Source of the DNA: Leptidea sinapis
Lineage: Eukaryota; Arthropoda; Insecta; Lepidoptera; Pieridae
Direction: 5' to 3'
Assembly: GCF_905404315.1 (NCBI RefSeq)
Contig: NC_066286.1
Span: 8,563,501-8,627,500 of the forward strand
Length of the DNA stretch: 64,000 bases
This document shows, piece by piece, positions 33,218 to 44,450 of the stretch. A model generated the notes under the pieces. It worked only from the letters and a program-made list of their open reading frames with translations, did not search any database and was not told the DNA's origin. Made by a program: the position numbers and the translations under genes. Every line of letters begins with the position of its first letter. Positions within the stretch are counted from its first letter, which is position 1.

Positions 33218-34724
33218 GACAATGAATAGGAATCAATTTTGAGAAAATAAATGCCTTTTATGCCTTTTTATAAATATATTATTTTCAACATTTTAAATTT
33301 CACCCAAGAATTGCAATGAGAAAAGTAAAGATTAATATTTGTTAACAGTCGATGAAAGCGACGATACATAATCCTGGGTCTTTCCTAAGCCCTTAAAGCC
33401 TTCCCCGGATACGGTAACAAAGAAAAATACACCGAGAATCGGGTCGTACATCGGATATCCGGTTTTAACCAGTCTTTGAGAATTTAAAAATGGACTATGT
33501 TGGGATCGGAGCTCCGAAGTTGTTTAGAAAATGTGTTTGTTTTAGTGAAATTATGTTCTTACAGATGGTAAAGTTAAATTCTAAATTCTTTAAAGGCATA
33601 AAAGGCATCTCAGAATTTATTACCTTAAAATTTCTTTTGATGTCAGTTTAAACACTACCACCGCTTCGGAAATAAATGCTAGTTGATAATTTAGCTATTT
33701 CAAATTATATAAGTTTTATATTAGCAACTACATCGACCATATACAAACTCCTTTTTAATTAATCCATATTTTATCATATTCACATCCATATATTTTGACT
33801 GCTAATAAACCAACAGGCTCGTGTGTGTAAAGTACATAATTGAAATATCACAGTTCACCTTAATTAATGATGATACAATAGTGACTAGCTAATCATGAGC
33901 CTATAATGGAACTGCATGTGGATTATATGGTGATGTTTGGTTACGTGTCACCTTTTCAAAAGGCTGGAGAGTGTAATTATTATATTATTGTGTAATTTGA
34001 ATATATTTTGCCTCGATACTTAGAATACGATGACTTTCCTTTATCAAGCGTAGAACATGTGAATGTGGCTTCCACGCTTCTCCTATTGTTTTTGATAAGA
34101 TTTATTGTTTCAAGTTAACCAATACATTTGGATGGAGAGTTTATGAGGTAATCGCTTCACAGACATACGTATTGTACATGAGTTGAATAACTTTCATTTT
34201 ATACGATCAGGTCATTGACCACTGATGAATTATTTTAAACATTACGTATTAATATGCGTATATGTGTTCAAACTGTGTTGCTCGGTGACAATATTGGCTA
34301 TATACCGACGCAAAATAAAAAACGTTTTCCGGTTCAGCACTTGTAATATGATTAAAACCTATATATTATAACCTATATATTTATGTTTACCTTCTCGTAG
34401 GCACATTATTAGGTTGTTTAGCTCTCCATTATTCTGATGTTATTACCAAAATTAAAAATCGAAGATGGCTTTAAAAACCAAACCTAACTGAATCAGATAT
34501 TTTCTGTTACACTCTGAGGTAACATTTATATAATTTTATTGTTCCACAGGGAGTGTTGATTACATAATTAATTTGTATTGAGGCGACCCAGTGACCCATT
34601 GTGGTGGACTGCGGTTGGTGTGTGGATGATTACTGACTAGTAAGATTATACAGGTTGTATCGTTTAAACATTATCACTGACTGACTGACAAATACTGAAT
34701 TTTTATAGCATGGATATTGGCTTA
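33218..34724. other. mostly unassigned; family H scrap at 33575-33690
   Basis: At 33575-33690, AGGCATAAAAGGCAT, CTTTTGATGTCAG..TTTAAACACTACCACCGCTTCGGAAA and AATGC match the repeat at 45020-45255. The rest shows no gene and no match. Confidence 0.4.
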
Positions 34725-34960
34725 TTCAAATTCAAATATTTTATTCAAAATAGAATATAAAATCACTTTATTGAAAGTCAAAAACTTCCACCAATTCATA
34801 AAAGAAGAAAAATTTTGTAGAAAGGAAAAAAAAGCTTGAAAAGAACGGAGGCAAGTAATTCAACGGGCTTCTTTTTTTGATTGATTATTTAATAGCCTGA
34901 AGGCGATCGCTTAAAAAAGTGATTTATGTTATAGTAACCTTTACCACACAAACGTTTTTT
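34725..34960 (-). mobile_element. family D LINE tail
   Basis: Minus-oriented: plus strand TTCAAATATTTTATTCAAAATAG, TTCCACCAATTC, AACGGGCTTC then TTATTTAATAGCCTG.AGGCGATCGCT and ACCTTTACCACACAAACG. The same order occurs at 20630-21300 and, inverted, at 40740-41045. Confidence 0.6.
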
Positions 34961-35442
34961 AATAATTCAATGTAAACCAAAAATTTGCGACTCATGCATA
35001 CTCGAACGGTTGGGTCATTAAAAATGTTAATAGATTTAATAATTTAAAATTACGAATTAATTTTTGTGTTCAAAATATGATTCTCATAATAATTATTAAT
35101 GGAAACATTAATACTAAAGTAATATATAACCATTGAGTAAAAGAAAATTAATCAAGTTAATTCAATTAACGTTAAGACTTAAATCAATAGGATATAAAAT
35201 TGGTTAAATTAAAACTATAAATTCAGGAACCGACCATAGCGTAATCCCAAATATTGCATATTATTAAAATACCCTCATTAAGTAAATTATTATTTGCTTA
35301 TTAAACATAGCTCATATTATCAACTTAGACCCTCAACAAGGTCGAAGTGTTGGGTAAAGGGTAAACGTGAATAAAGTGAATTAAATTCCAAATTAATATT
35401 TAATTAGTAATTTTGAGATGCCACTGATAGAAAAACTTTTAC
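34961..35442. other. unassigned AT-rich stretch
   Basis: Nothing recognised. Confidence 0.4.
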
Positions 35443-35615
35443 CACTGGGATGACGGCTATATTATGGGTACCACAACGGTGCCTTTTTCTGCCATGAAGC
35501 AGTAATGTGTAAGTATTATTTGTGTTTCGGGCGCCGTAGCTAGTGAAATTACTGGGCAAATGAGACTTAACATCTTATGTCTCAAGGTGACGAGCGCAAT
35601 GATTGTAGTATCGCT
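35443..35615 (+). repeat. repeat family F, partial
   Basis: GACGGCTATATTATGGGTACCACAACGG, ATGAAGCAGTAATGTGTAAG, GGCGCCGTAGCTAGTGAAATTACTGGGCAAATGAGACTTAAC. The second half is missing. Confidence 0.7.
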
Positions 35616-35699
35616 TGTATTATTTTAAAATATATGAACTGCGGTACAAATAAAAAATCATTGATTGTGGAGATTAACTTATGTATGTTATTGTCTTGA

Positions 35700-35945
35700 A
35701 CACGATTCATAATTTGGATGCAGCACCTTACAAACTAATTTGTTTTGTATATTACAGCCAGTGGAAAATACTGAATTGATTGAAAACAGTGGCCGTTGAG
35801 ATTCTTGTATGTTCTTCCTATGAGCTCTACTTTTTCCAAGCATATGCTAGTATATTAAAACAACTGAAAAGAAATATTTATAGTGACGATTCAAATACGC
35901 AAATTTTAAGCCTAATTGAATAAAGTATATATTTTGACTTTGATT
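35700..35945 (+). repeat. interspersed repeat A, tail copy
   Basis: Complement of 24777-25030. Contains TGGATGCAGCACCTTACAAACTAATTTG, GTTGAGATTCTTGTATGTTC, AGAAATATTTATAGTGACGATTC and the tail TTGAATAAAGTATATATTTTGACTTTGA. Confidence 0.65.
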
Positions 35946-35974
35946 GTGACTAACCCTGTGTATCCCTTGATATT

Positions 35975-36204
35975 GTCACTTTTCCGAACTTGCACTTCGC
36001 CGGTCTGCCGCTGTTCCTTTTGCCAATGGCGGTGCCTTCAGCAGATCACACCGCACCGAATACTAGTTTTCTTCTATCCTCTTCTTCTCCTGGATCACTT
36101 TCCACATTTCACTACTTCTTCTTCTCTTTCTTTTCAATTTCGATTCTGAACCTCTTTGGTCTGAATTAGAACTGCCATAGGCCTGGCTTAGTACGGCTTG
36201 TATT
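35975..36204 (-). repeat. repeat family G, copy 2
   Basis: Complement of 15366-15571, with moderate divergence. Confidence 0.6.
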
Positions 36205-36540
36205 CCCCCGGATCTGTTCTATTTTCAAAATTATTTTCTTCCAGTCCATCTTTAAATTTAAATTGTACTAGAAATTTCTTTTAACTATTTTTATCCTGTT
36301 TACCAATGACATTCTTATGTATAGAACGTCATTGCTGTCAACACATTGTCCATCGTTTTTTTCAGTTCGATTTGATCCTGAACTTACTAGAAATGTCCAT
36401 TAACTTTGCAAAACTCAAAAAAAATCTATATAAAATATCTTAAGTGCAAATCACTAAGAATTTCCTGTTGTGCCCATCTGAATGAGACTTATAAGACGTT
36501 ATCTAAGTATATAGCTTAGTACATGGTCTGACGCCTGACC
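36205..36540. other. unassigned stretch
   Basis: Nothing recognised. Confidence 0.35.
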
Positions 36541-36848
36541 AGTGGGAAGCTCCTTTCCACCGGATGCCGGCTAGATTATGGGTACCACAACGGCACCCAT
36601 ATCCGCCGTGAAGCAATAATGTGTAAGCATAACTGTGTTTCGGTCTGAAGGGCGCCATAGCTTGTGTAATAACTGGGCAAATGAGAGAGAATCTTATGTC
36701 TCAAGGTGACGAGCGCAGTTGAAGTGCCGGTTAGAATTTTTCGGTTTTTCATTAATCTTGAGCGGCGCTAACTTGCAATGGGCAGGCTGTATTAATTACC
36801 ATCAGCTGAATGTCCTGCTCGTCTCATCCGTTATTTTCGTAAAAAAAC
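36541..36848 (+). repeat. repeat family F, full-length copy
   Basis: GTGGGAAGCTCCTTTCCACCGGATGCCGGCTAGATTATGG to CCGTTATTTTCGTAAAAAAAC. The downstream neighbour is a CR1-like fragment that starts 18 bp later. Confidence 0.8.
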
Positions 36849-36865
36849 GTTTTACGGGGCCCAAG

Positions 36866-37577
36866 AGGCCTCGTCTAGTTTCGAAATACTGGGTTTCGAA
36901 ATCTCGAGCGATTGCCAATTCCGTGGCCATCTGGAGAACAAAGCCAAATTGCCTTCAAAGAAGCTGGGCGTCGTTATTAGAGCACGGCAATACTTCAAGC
37001 CGGCCCACATTCTAGCGCTCTACAAAGCGCAGGTCCGGCCACACAAGATGGGTTGCTGTCATCTTTGGTCTGGCGCACCCCAGTATCAGCTTGATCCATT
37101 TGACCGCGTGCAACGTAGAGCAGCTCGAATTGTCGGAGACGCAGTGCTCTGTGATCGGCTGGGTCACTTGGCATTGCATAGAGACGTCGCTTCATTATGT
37201 CTTCTACCGCATTTATCACGGGGAGTGTTCCGAAGAGCTGTTTAACCTGATTCCTGCCGACGAATTCCACCTTCGCACGAGGCGCCACAAGTGAATGATA
37301 TTCTATATCATCCCCACCAATTGGATATGTGGCGGTCCTACACAGTGCGGTTTTCAAGGAGCTTTCTTCCACGTACTACAAAGCTGTGGAATGAGCTGCC
37401 TTGTGCGGTGTTTCCGGGATGATACGACATGGGTACCTTCAGAAAAAGCACGTACACCTTCCTTAAAGGCCGAAAACGCTCCTGTGATTCCTCTGGTGTT
37501 GCAAGAGGTTGTGCGTAGCGGTGATCACTTAACACCAGGTGACCCGTACACTCGTTTGTTCTCCTATTCCATAAAAA
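36866..37577 (+). mobile_element. CR1-like LINE, 3' 0.7 kb
   Basis: 5'-truncated copy starting at the GILGLEISS region and running through LWSGAPQYQLDPFDRVQRRAARIVGD and the complete C-terminus to a CCATAAAAAAAAG tail. The frame breaks near 37245 and 37295 (a stop at CACAAGTGA). It is close to the 29821 copy in sequence but has its own mutations (ATGGAGTATTG to AAGATGGGTTG), so it is an independent insertion. Confidence 0.85.
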
Positions 37578-38239
37578 AAAGAAGGTTGGGACGTAACTGA
37601 CCGGGAGGTGCTTTTATTTATACTCCCTGGTGGAGCACCCCTCTTCCATGATTTTCACAACAACTATAAAAGTTGTAGAATGAGATAAATATACAAAAAG
37701 TTTAGTTATAACGAATTTTTCATTGAATTAATATTATATATTACATATGCTTTAGGTCGCCATTTCATGAAAACATTGTACAATTATTCTGATAAATTTT
37801 CTAGAATATCATATCGTATTTTTAATTAAATCATCAAAAGTCAAGAATAGTTCACATACCTCCCTTTGATTTATTATAAATGCATGCTTGTAATTTTTTT
37901 GTGATTGGAACTCAAAATCGATGTTTACAATTCAAAAAATGTATCCAATTTCAGTATTTAACATTTATCAAAAATTTACAGAGCAGATTCCATTGAGAAT
38001 GATTCGTGAATCATCACAATAATTAAACCGTCGTATTTACTCCACAATTCCAGTTCAAATTGAATTTTAAAATGTCATGCTGTTTATGGAAATTAATCGA
38101 ATTCATTTAAATTTTCAATCTGTTTTTAAAATGTAATATTTCTGTTTCAGCTTGTTAGTAAAATATAATAATTCAATTCATGAACTAATATATTTGTATA
38201 TTTCACATCTGTTCTTCATAACGGCTTCATCGACCAACC
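37578..38239. other. unassigned AT-rich stretch
   Basis: Nothing recognised. Confidence 0.4.
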
Positions 38240-38340
38240 GTACTTTTCTCACCGCGGTGCCCCCGGTATGATCCTCGCCCGCAACGTACCAATTTATTTT
38301 AAATTTTTCAATTAATATATACATTTATTTAAAGATTTAT
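38240..38340 (+). repeat. SINE-like fragment
   Basis: GGTGCCCCCGGTATGATCCTCGCCCGCAACGTACCAATTTAT; the GGTATGATCCT core resembles a tRNA B box. Related to 1490-1560. Confidence 0.35.
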
Positions 38341-38651
38341 AATTTGATTGAGTTTAAAAATTCTCTTAGGATTTCTAAATTTCTGCCTTATCGACGATAG
38401 AAAATGAAAATTATATACATTAACAAATTCTTATTTTACAAATTGAAAAATGGAACAATTTTATCAAATTAATGTATTGACATCGGTATTTGACAAACTA
38501 CGAAGTTTGAACGAAATCTGACTGTTTAATTTGGGTCAAAATCGCACCCAAATGAGTCGGTTACAAACAAACATATAAAAAAACAAACAAACATACATAT
38601 AGGTGAAGCTAATAAAAAGCGTGTAATGATCTCTTAGATAAAATATTTTTC

Positions 38652-38745
38652 AATAATCCTGAGCGGCACTGCATTCAAATGGGCAGAGCGTATCAATTAC
38701 CATCAGCTGAACTTCCTGCTCGTCTCGTCCCTGATTTTCATAAAT
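38652..38745 (+). repeat. repeat family F, 3' end only
   Basis: AATCCTGAGCGGCACTGCATTC, GCGTATCAATTACCATCAGCTGAAC.TCCTGCTCGTCTCGTCCCTGATTTTCATAAA. Confidence 0.7.
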
Positions 38746-38814
38746 AATGTGATACTGTTTATGTATTCATATTATAAGAGAGATATAGACAAGATCAATA
38801 TATTCGTTACCGTA

Positions 38815-39105
38815 AGTCTTACATATTTATTTGTGGTGTGTGTGAATTGATGCATCAACTGTACCATGGCCTGGTCTTATTGTTGATACAGTAGTAGTCG
38901 GCCGTGAATGTACTCAATAGCTCTTGTTTTTTTACGTATTAATTTACATTTTTTTTGAGTATTTGTTTTGAAATGATTTGTGAGTGATTGCCACAAAGAG
39001 TTTCTTGCCACTTCTTATTAAAGCTCAACCCTCAAAGGATATAAAACGAAAAGTCATTTCCTTGACCTGCCTGAATAAGGTGATTTTGATTAGATTACCC
39101 TAAAG
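38815..39105 (+). repeat. family B copy
   Basis: GTGGTGTGTGTGAATTGATGCATCAACTGTAC, AGTTTCTTGCCACTTCTTATTAAAGCTCAACCCT, GTCATTTCCTTGACCTGCCTGAATAAGGTGATTTTGATT. Confidence 0.65.
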
Positions 39106-39285
39106 GATTGAGCTTTTGATTACTGTTAGTAAAAATATAATATTAATTACAAGTTTAAGCAGAATTGTCAAATTGTAAGTAGAGGTATTTGGTGAGTATT
39201 GCATGATATGTAGGATTATATGGATGTATTAGGATTATTTTATTGTTGTTTGCTGAGTTCTCATAACAGGTTTCATCATGCTCAC

Positions 39286-39442
39286 TTAAATCTCACTGCT
39301 TGTGGCGGCGACATGGGACGGGTCGTCCCCTTCCCTAAAATATGGTTGATGGAGGCGATGGCTGGCTCATGCGTCATGCTCGTGAACGGGCGCTGCTTGT
39401 GGTGGCGGGATGATCTTGTTGCCGGGGACTCGGTTTCAGATT
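39286..39442 (-). CDS. candidate host exon, minus strand (uncertain)
   Basis: 157 bp, about 58% GC in an AT-rich setting, open in one frame for 51 codons. It includes PFTSMTHEPAIASINHILGK. A good donor TTTAA|GTGAGC lies at 39285; the acceptor CTTTAAAG (39443-39444) is weaker and lacks a strong pyrimidine tract. No match to any repeat in the window. The 'ASINHILG' string faintly recalls Pax octapeptide or eh1-type repression motifs, but that is a guess. The plus-strand 97-codon frame covering it is a shadow. If real, this is one internal exon of a host gene on the minus strand with most of the window being intron. Confidence 0.35.
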
Positions 39443-39529
39443 CTTTAAAGTTATTGTGTATACATATATATGTATGGATATATACATGTTTATTTATTTA
39501 TAATCGCTTATAAAATGCTCACAGAATAC

Positions 39530-39880
39530 CTTTATTGATTTATGGTGTATGTGGATGATGCAGCTACTGTACTCAATAACTTTTGTATTAATTTACATTT
39601 TTTTTTTGACTTACTCGTGTAAGACATTGACTATTTGACGTTTGAGTGTGTTTGTTGCATCATTTTACATATTACAAATTATATTGTAATTGAAATGATC
39701 TGAAAATCTTGATATAAAAGAGTGGCAATGAGTTTCTTGCTACTTCTTCTCATTAGCTCAACCCTTTACGAAGTAGCGGTAGATTCAATAAGAAAAATAT
39801 TTTATTTTGTTTGACATTCATAAGTGTTCATTTTTGTGACCAACTTGAATAAACTGATTTTGATTTGATTTGACATAAAA
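39530..39880 (+). repeat. family B, full copy
   Basis: TGATTTATGGTGTATGTGGATGATGCAGC to CAACTTGAATAAACTGATTTTGATTTGATTTGA. Used as the reference for the other family B copies. Confidence 0.7.
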
Positions 39881-40552
39881 TTTAAAACGGAAAACATTAA
39901 CCCGAACATATAAATTCATTGTTTGTTTTTTCTTTAGTATAATATCTTTGTAACCCTTTAGATTTAATCTGTAATGTTACATTGTATCTTTGATAAATAA
40001 ATAAATAAAATGAGGCGAAAGTTTTGTATATATTATGTCGCAGTTATATTGTCAAATCCGTATTTTATTCCGTAATCGTTTGCATAAGTAGTATTCACAT
40101 ATAAAAGAAGTTATAAACGGATTAAAATTTCTTCGCAATTGTATTAATATGCGCAGTAAAATTTTCTGTCGGCTGAGCACTAAATCCAGCCATATAAGAT
40201 AGATATAGACAAGATCTAAAAGTTTAATATAAAATTTGGGATGGAAGACGTCACGTCTTACATTGTTTAGCGGTCTACATAATTGAATTAAAAAAATAAT
40301 ACAGCAGATTTGATTTCCCTCCGGCCGTAAATTATTCATAACGTCACAATGCTAACCTGCCTCTCATTCGTCAGGAATTATTAAGTTAAAAATTTTAAAG
40401 GTGTCTTGTTTACGTGCTCGGCTTCTTTTCAATACTTCATTTGTGTCTTCGTTTTTAATTTACAGGAATATTGTTACGAGCTAGGGGTTCATGGATAGAA
40501 AAGTATTTACACCTCCTCCAAGACTTATCGGGATTTATTTTTATTGTAAACG
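39881..40552. other. unassigned stretch
   Basis: No gene. Some AT-rich repeats. Confidence 0.35.
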
Positions 40553-41045
40553 TTGCAGGTTGTGGAAGAATTACCGCTGATACTGAAATACACCACTCAT
40601 AACCATAACGTTAACACCAAGAACAGACATAAGCTTATAATGCCTACTATTCGGCTAAGTCAAGTTAGTAAGTCTTTTGTGGGGCGATGTATATTATGCT
40701 TTTACAACAAGATCCCAGGAAATGTTCAAAACAAAAGTATTACGTTATACAAAAGAATTGTTAAAAAAACGTTTGTGTGATAAAGGTTACTATAACATTA
40801 ATAACTTTCTTAATGAAACCACAGATTGGGAATGAAGCGACTGCTCTATCGTTATTAAATAATAAGTTTAATTGTACAATATTACTTTTTAAACATATTT
40901 TTTGATGAAAAAAAAGCCCGCTGAGTTTGTTGCGCCCATTTTTCTCAGACCTGAGGCATTCATTTTGGAATGAGTGGTAGTTTTTTTTTTCACTTTCAAT
41001 AAGTCACGTCCTATTTTGAATAAAAATATTTGAATTTGATAATTG
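40553..41045 (+). mobile_element. family D LINE, RT C-terminus and 3' UTR
   Basis: The open frame 40553-40780 encodes the last ~75 residues of a LINE RT: HNHNVNTKNRHKLIMPTIRL, SKSFVGRCILCFYNKIPGNV, ITLYKRIVKKTF. The 3' UTR follows, with GGTTACTATAACATTAATAACTTTCTTAATG, GCCCGCTGAGTTTGTTGCGCCC, ATTTTGAATAAAAATATTTGAATTTGA. It is 5'-truncated. A frame shift or stop at 40778 ends the protein a little early. Confidence 0.65.
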
Positions 41046-41537
41046 TTAATTTAACTGGTGCAGATATGTCACTTACATAACTTTCTTAATTAGATTTCTA
41101 TTCTTCAAATACTGTAAAAGCACGTAAGTAATCTGTATTTTATTTATTTATTTATTACTTCCTGCTAACCCTAATATAAAAATTGTGAATAGTAGTCGGT
41201 ATGTAATTAGAACTAAATCCGTTAGTATAAGATTTAATGCGCTAAGATTTGTTGTAAAACCTTACGGACACTGATCCCGAAAATCCCCTAATAAGGATAA
41301 TGGGCGAGAATAACACCAGGATTTTGGGAAACGTATGGAAACTTTGAGCAATTAGTATACAGAAATGTTGCTTCAACATCTCAAAAATAATTTAAATTGA
41401 ATCTCAAAATGTATTAAGTACATTTGTTGAGAAAGAGTTCTAGATCCTTGAACAAGGAGAGGTTTACTCCAGCGCATGGTAGCATCCAGGAACTAAAGCA
41501 GTCCGTCAAACGAGTGGTAAAGTAAAGTGGCATAGTA
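41046..41537. other. unassigned stretch
   Basis: Nothing recognised. Confidence 0.4.
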
Positions 41538-42005
41538 TCTGGACGCACGGATCACTTGATGTTAAGTGATCACCACCGCCCACATTCTCTTGCAACACCA
41601 GCGGAATCACAGGAGTGTTGCCAGCCTTTGAGGAAGGCGCTTTTTTTAAAGGTACCCATAACGTATCGACGCGAAGCACATTCCACAGCTTTGTTGTACG
41701 TGGAAGAAAGTTCCTTGAAATCCGTACTGTGGAGGAATGCCACTCATTCCAGATGGTAGGGATGATATCCTAACTTGTGGCGTATCGTGCGAAGGTGAAA
41801 TTCGGCGTCGGGAATAAGATAAAATATCTCTTAGAACACTCCCCGTGATAAATTCGGTAGAAGACACACAATGAAGCGACGTCTCTACACAACGCCAAGT
41901 GATCCAGCCGTTTACAGAGCACTGGGTCCCCAACAATTCGAGCTGCTCTGCGTTACATGCGTTTAAATGAAACGAGCTGATACTGGGGTGCGCCAGACCA
42001 CAGAT
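41538..42005 (-). mobile_element. CR1-like LINE, 3' fragment, inverted
   Basis: The only CR1-like copies on the minus strand are this one and its neighbour. Plus-strand landmarks are GATCACCACCGCCCACATTCTCTTGCAACACCAG, GTACCCATAACGTATCGACG, AACACTCCCCGTGATAAATTCGGTAGAAGACAC, GAGCACTGGGTCCCC and TGGGGTGCGCCAGACC. The tail region has lost its poly-A. Confidence 0.8.
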
Positions 42006-42187
42006 ATAGTAATAGTCACTGCTATAACCATATCAGTTACGTAAACTCATGAGATTTCACCCATCCAAAAAGTGTCTAACTATATATCATTATATTTATT
42101 TTTTTAATTATTAACTTGGCTAAAGAAAATAGAAGTATGAAATTGCCGATTTGTACCGAAAAATTGAAATTCGTTTTTATTATACCA

Positions 42188-42590
42188 CGATGAGGATAAA
42201 CGAGCGTACGGGTCATCTGATATCAGATAATCACCACCTGCCACATTCTCCATCAAAATTAGAAAAATCACAGGAGACTCAACGCTTTGCACGAGCCTTT
42301 TAGAATATACGCCCTTTTTTTGAAGGTACACATGTCATATTATCCTGGACACCGCTCTAGGAAGTTCATAGTATAGTTTGGTTGTTTGTGGAAGAAAGTT
42401 CATTGCAAATCGCACTGTAAAGGATGGATTTGAGGCATGTCGTGCAAAGGTTACGTTCAGCGACAGAAATCAGATCAGATCAGATTCCCTGTAATGAATG
42501 CTGTAAAAGACACACAATAAGGAGACGTCTCTGTGCCACGCTAAGTAATCCAGCAGTTCACAGAGCTTTGCAACAGCTTTTCGACTCAAA
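42188..42590 (-). mobile_element. CR1-like LINE, 3' fragment, inverted, older
   Basis: AAACGAGCGTACGGGTCATCTG, TAATCACCACCTGCCACATTCTC, AAAGGTACACATGTCATATT and ACACAATAAGGAGACGTCTCTGTG..CGCTAAGTAATCCAGC.GTTCACAGAGC match the family in reverse. More diverged than 41538-42005. Confidence 0.7.
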
Positions 42591-42648
42591 TTCCACAAAA
42601 CTGGGCGAACCACCAAAAGCTTAAAATGTTTGTTATTATTAACATACA

Positions 42649-42890
42649 GTGGGAGGCTCCTTTGCACTGGATGCCGGCTAGATTATGGGTACCACTATTT
42701 CTACCGCGAAGCAGTAATGTGTAAGTATTACTGTGTTTGTGACAACTTATGTCTCAAGGTGACGAGCGCAGTTGTAGTGCCACTCAAAATTTTTGGCCTT
42801 TTCAATGCAGTGTGCATTGTAATGGGCAAGGCAATTACCATCAGCTGAACGTCCTGCTCGTCTCATCCCTTATTTTCATAAAAAAAATAT
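42649..42890 (+). repeat. repeat family F
   Basis: AGTGGGAGGCTCCTTTGCACTGGATGCCGGCTAGATTATGG to CCCTTATTTTCATAAAAAAA, with internal deletions. Confidence 0.75.
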
Positions 42891-43262
42891 TCACTGTTTG
42901 GGGTCAAATATAACCAACACTCAATAATAGAGTCAGAGATAGACAGTAACTACTCACCGATAGAAATGCTGGAGTCGTCACGGGAATGTCGAATGTAATC
43001 TACAAATGGAATTTATTATCTTGATACACTCACGACTCCAATAAATCGCTTCAACGCTTGTTTCGCTTATACACGAGGTATTTTCATAGTAATTTCTTGT
43101 TTTGCAACTCAACAGCAGCTGCTGAAGATGAATTAACGCTTTAAGTAGATCACCGGAATATAACTCGTAATAATTCTTGTAACTATATTTACAATACTAT
43201 GACTACATTAATACTATGACTACATTAAAACTATCATTACGTGGAAGCGTACCAAGAATACT
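42891..43262. other. unassigned stretch
   Basis: Nothing recognised, apart from a short duplicated phrase ACTATGACTACATTAA at 43195-43227. Confidence 0.35.
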
Positions 43263-43770
43263 GGCAGAATTTCCGAGTTTAATAGCTAGGCTGATCCGTT
43301 GACCGAAATAGCGACTTGGGTTTCCAGTAGCCTTATTGAGGCGTGAAAATAGTACTTTGTACATTCTCCGCGTTTTTGGGCCTCACTGCCAAGTGTCTCG
43401 ACACCAAACGGCAAAAAGATGTGAGACCGACATATTTGCGACGCTTGCTGTCTTCGGCAGTCGAAGCAGCAGCCCCAGCACCAACTGACATAACTTGGAC
43501 ATGAGAAGGAATCAGATGTTCGACGCAAGTCGCACCAGTGCCCGTCTCCGCGCCCAAGCTTCCAGAGTCAATCTGTCAGGGCGCTTGCCATCGCGGCGGG
43601 TAATACTATTTGGCTCTAAAACAGCTGGTATATTAAGAGCGGCAAATGCCCTGCGGATGACTTCATTGATGGTGGCGTGACGACTGATACGGCTTGCCGA
43701 TTTTAGACAGGATAACCCGTGACGCCGAAGATCATCTACCTGAATGCCACATCTACATTGATGTGGTTCA
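43263..43770 (-). pseudogene. decayed ORF with CxC..H..C motif and possible PD-(D/E)XK nuclease
   Basis: Minus-strand reading from 43766 gives CRCGIQVDDLRRHGLSCLKS, then SRHATINEVIRRAFAALNIP, EPNSITRRDGKRPDRLTLEA, then after frame slips ATCVEHLIPSHVQVMSVGAGAA, KRRKYVGL, IFLPFGVETLGS, and near the end AIKLGNSASILGTLP. I recall this architecture as the C-terminal end of RT-like proteins common in invertebrate mobile elements. 'KRPD' and the following 'V(W)DATC' position fit a restriction-like nuclease, but that is inference. Two or more frameshifts and a stop (43498) make it a pseudogene. Not matched elsewhere in the window. Confidence 0.5.
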
Positions 43771-43794
43771 TTCAGTTTTATACCTAGCTTATTA

Positions 43795-43950
43795 ATATTT
43801 TTATTCTTTATAAATTATATATGTTATTCTGATGTGTAAGCTATATTATTGTAAAGTTTAATTAAAATGCATTCAGTAGTTTTTGCACGACGAAACAATA
43901 AAAATACACAAACCCTCACAAACTTTCACATTTATAATATTAAGTAGGAT
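43795..43950 (+). repeat. family E2 3' part
   Basis: GTTATTCTGATGTGTAAGCTATATTATTG, CATTCAGTAGTTTTTGCACGA, CTCACAAACTTTCACATTTATAATATTAAGTAGGAT. Second copy at 44190-44400. Confidence 0.65.
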
Positions 43951-44007
43951 ATATTAGGACAATAATTTTACATCACAGCGGAAATTATCATTTACGAATA
44001 AATTTTG

Positions 44008-44047
44008 AAGTAAAATTATTTATCTGATAAGATAAATAATTTTACTT
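44008..44047. repeat. perfect hairpin, 18-bp arms, 4-nt loop
   Basis: AAGTAAAATTATTTATCT (44008-44025), loop GATA, then its exact complement at 44030-44047. It lies between two family E2 ends. Confidence 0.9.
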
Positions 44048-44072
44048 AAAAATTAAATCAAAACCAGAAAAA

Positions 44073-44098
44073 AAAAACGAGAGTAAACTCTCGTTTTT
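44073..44098. repeat. perfect hairpin, 12-bp arms, 2-nt loop
   Basis: AAAAACGAGAGT, AA, ACTCTCGTTTTT. It ends in a T run and would look like a bacterial terminator, but the setting is a eukaryotic repeat. Confidence 0.85.
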
Positions 44099-44189
44099 AT
44101 AATAGGTGTGTTGTAGTATGGCGCCGATACGCAATATGTATTTTTGTAATTCCTACGGGCTTTGTGCCGTGAATATGAACAGCTCGCAG

Positions 44190-44400
44190 ATTGCAGATTT
44201 TTTGCCTATTTCTCGGCTCTTATCGTTATATTTTGGATAATTCACACTATATCTTTACAAATTATAACCTTTGTGTTATTCTAACGTTTAAGCTATATTA
44301 TTGTAGATTTTCATTGAAATCCATTCAGAAGCTTTTGCGTGAAGAAGTAACAAACATGCACACATACTCACAAACTTTTGCATTTATAATATTAGTTAAC
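44190..44400 (+). repeat. family E2, second copy
   Basis: TGTTATTCTAACGTTTAAGCTATATTATTG, CATTCAGAAGCTTTTGCGTGAAGAAGTAACAAACATGCACAC, TTGCATTTATAATATTAGTTA. Confidence 0.65.
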
Positions 44401-44450
44401 CCAATTTTGATTGTTTAATAAATTGATTATTTAAGTTTTATTTTTTATTA

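Noticed and set aside
39220..39513. 97-codon plus-strand open frame
   Set aside because: Its antisense carries the better candidate exon with a splice donor; the plus frame has no domain and runs into TA-rich sequence.
44073..44098. Rho-independent terminator
   Set aside because: The stem followed by T's fits the shape, but this is animal DNA with no bacterial gene nearby.
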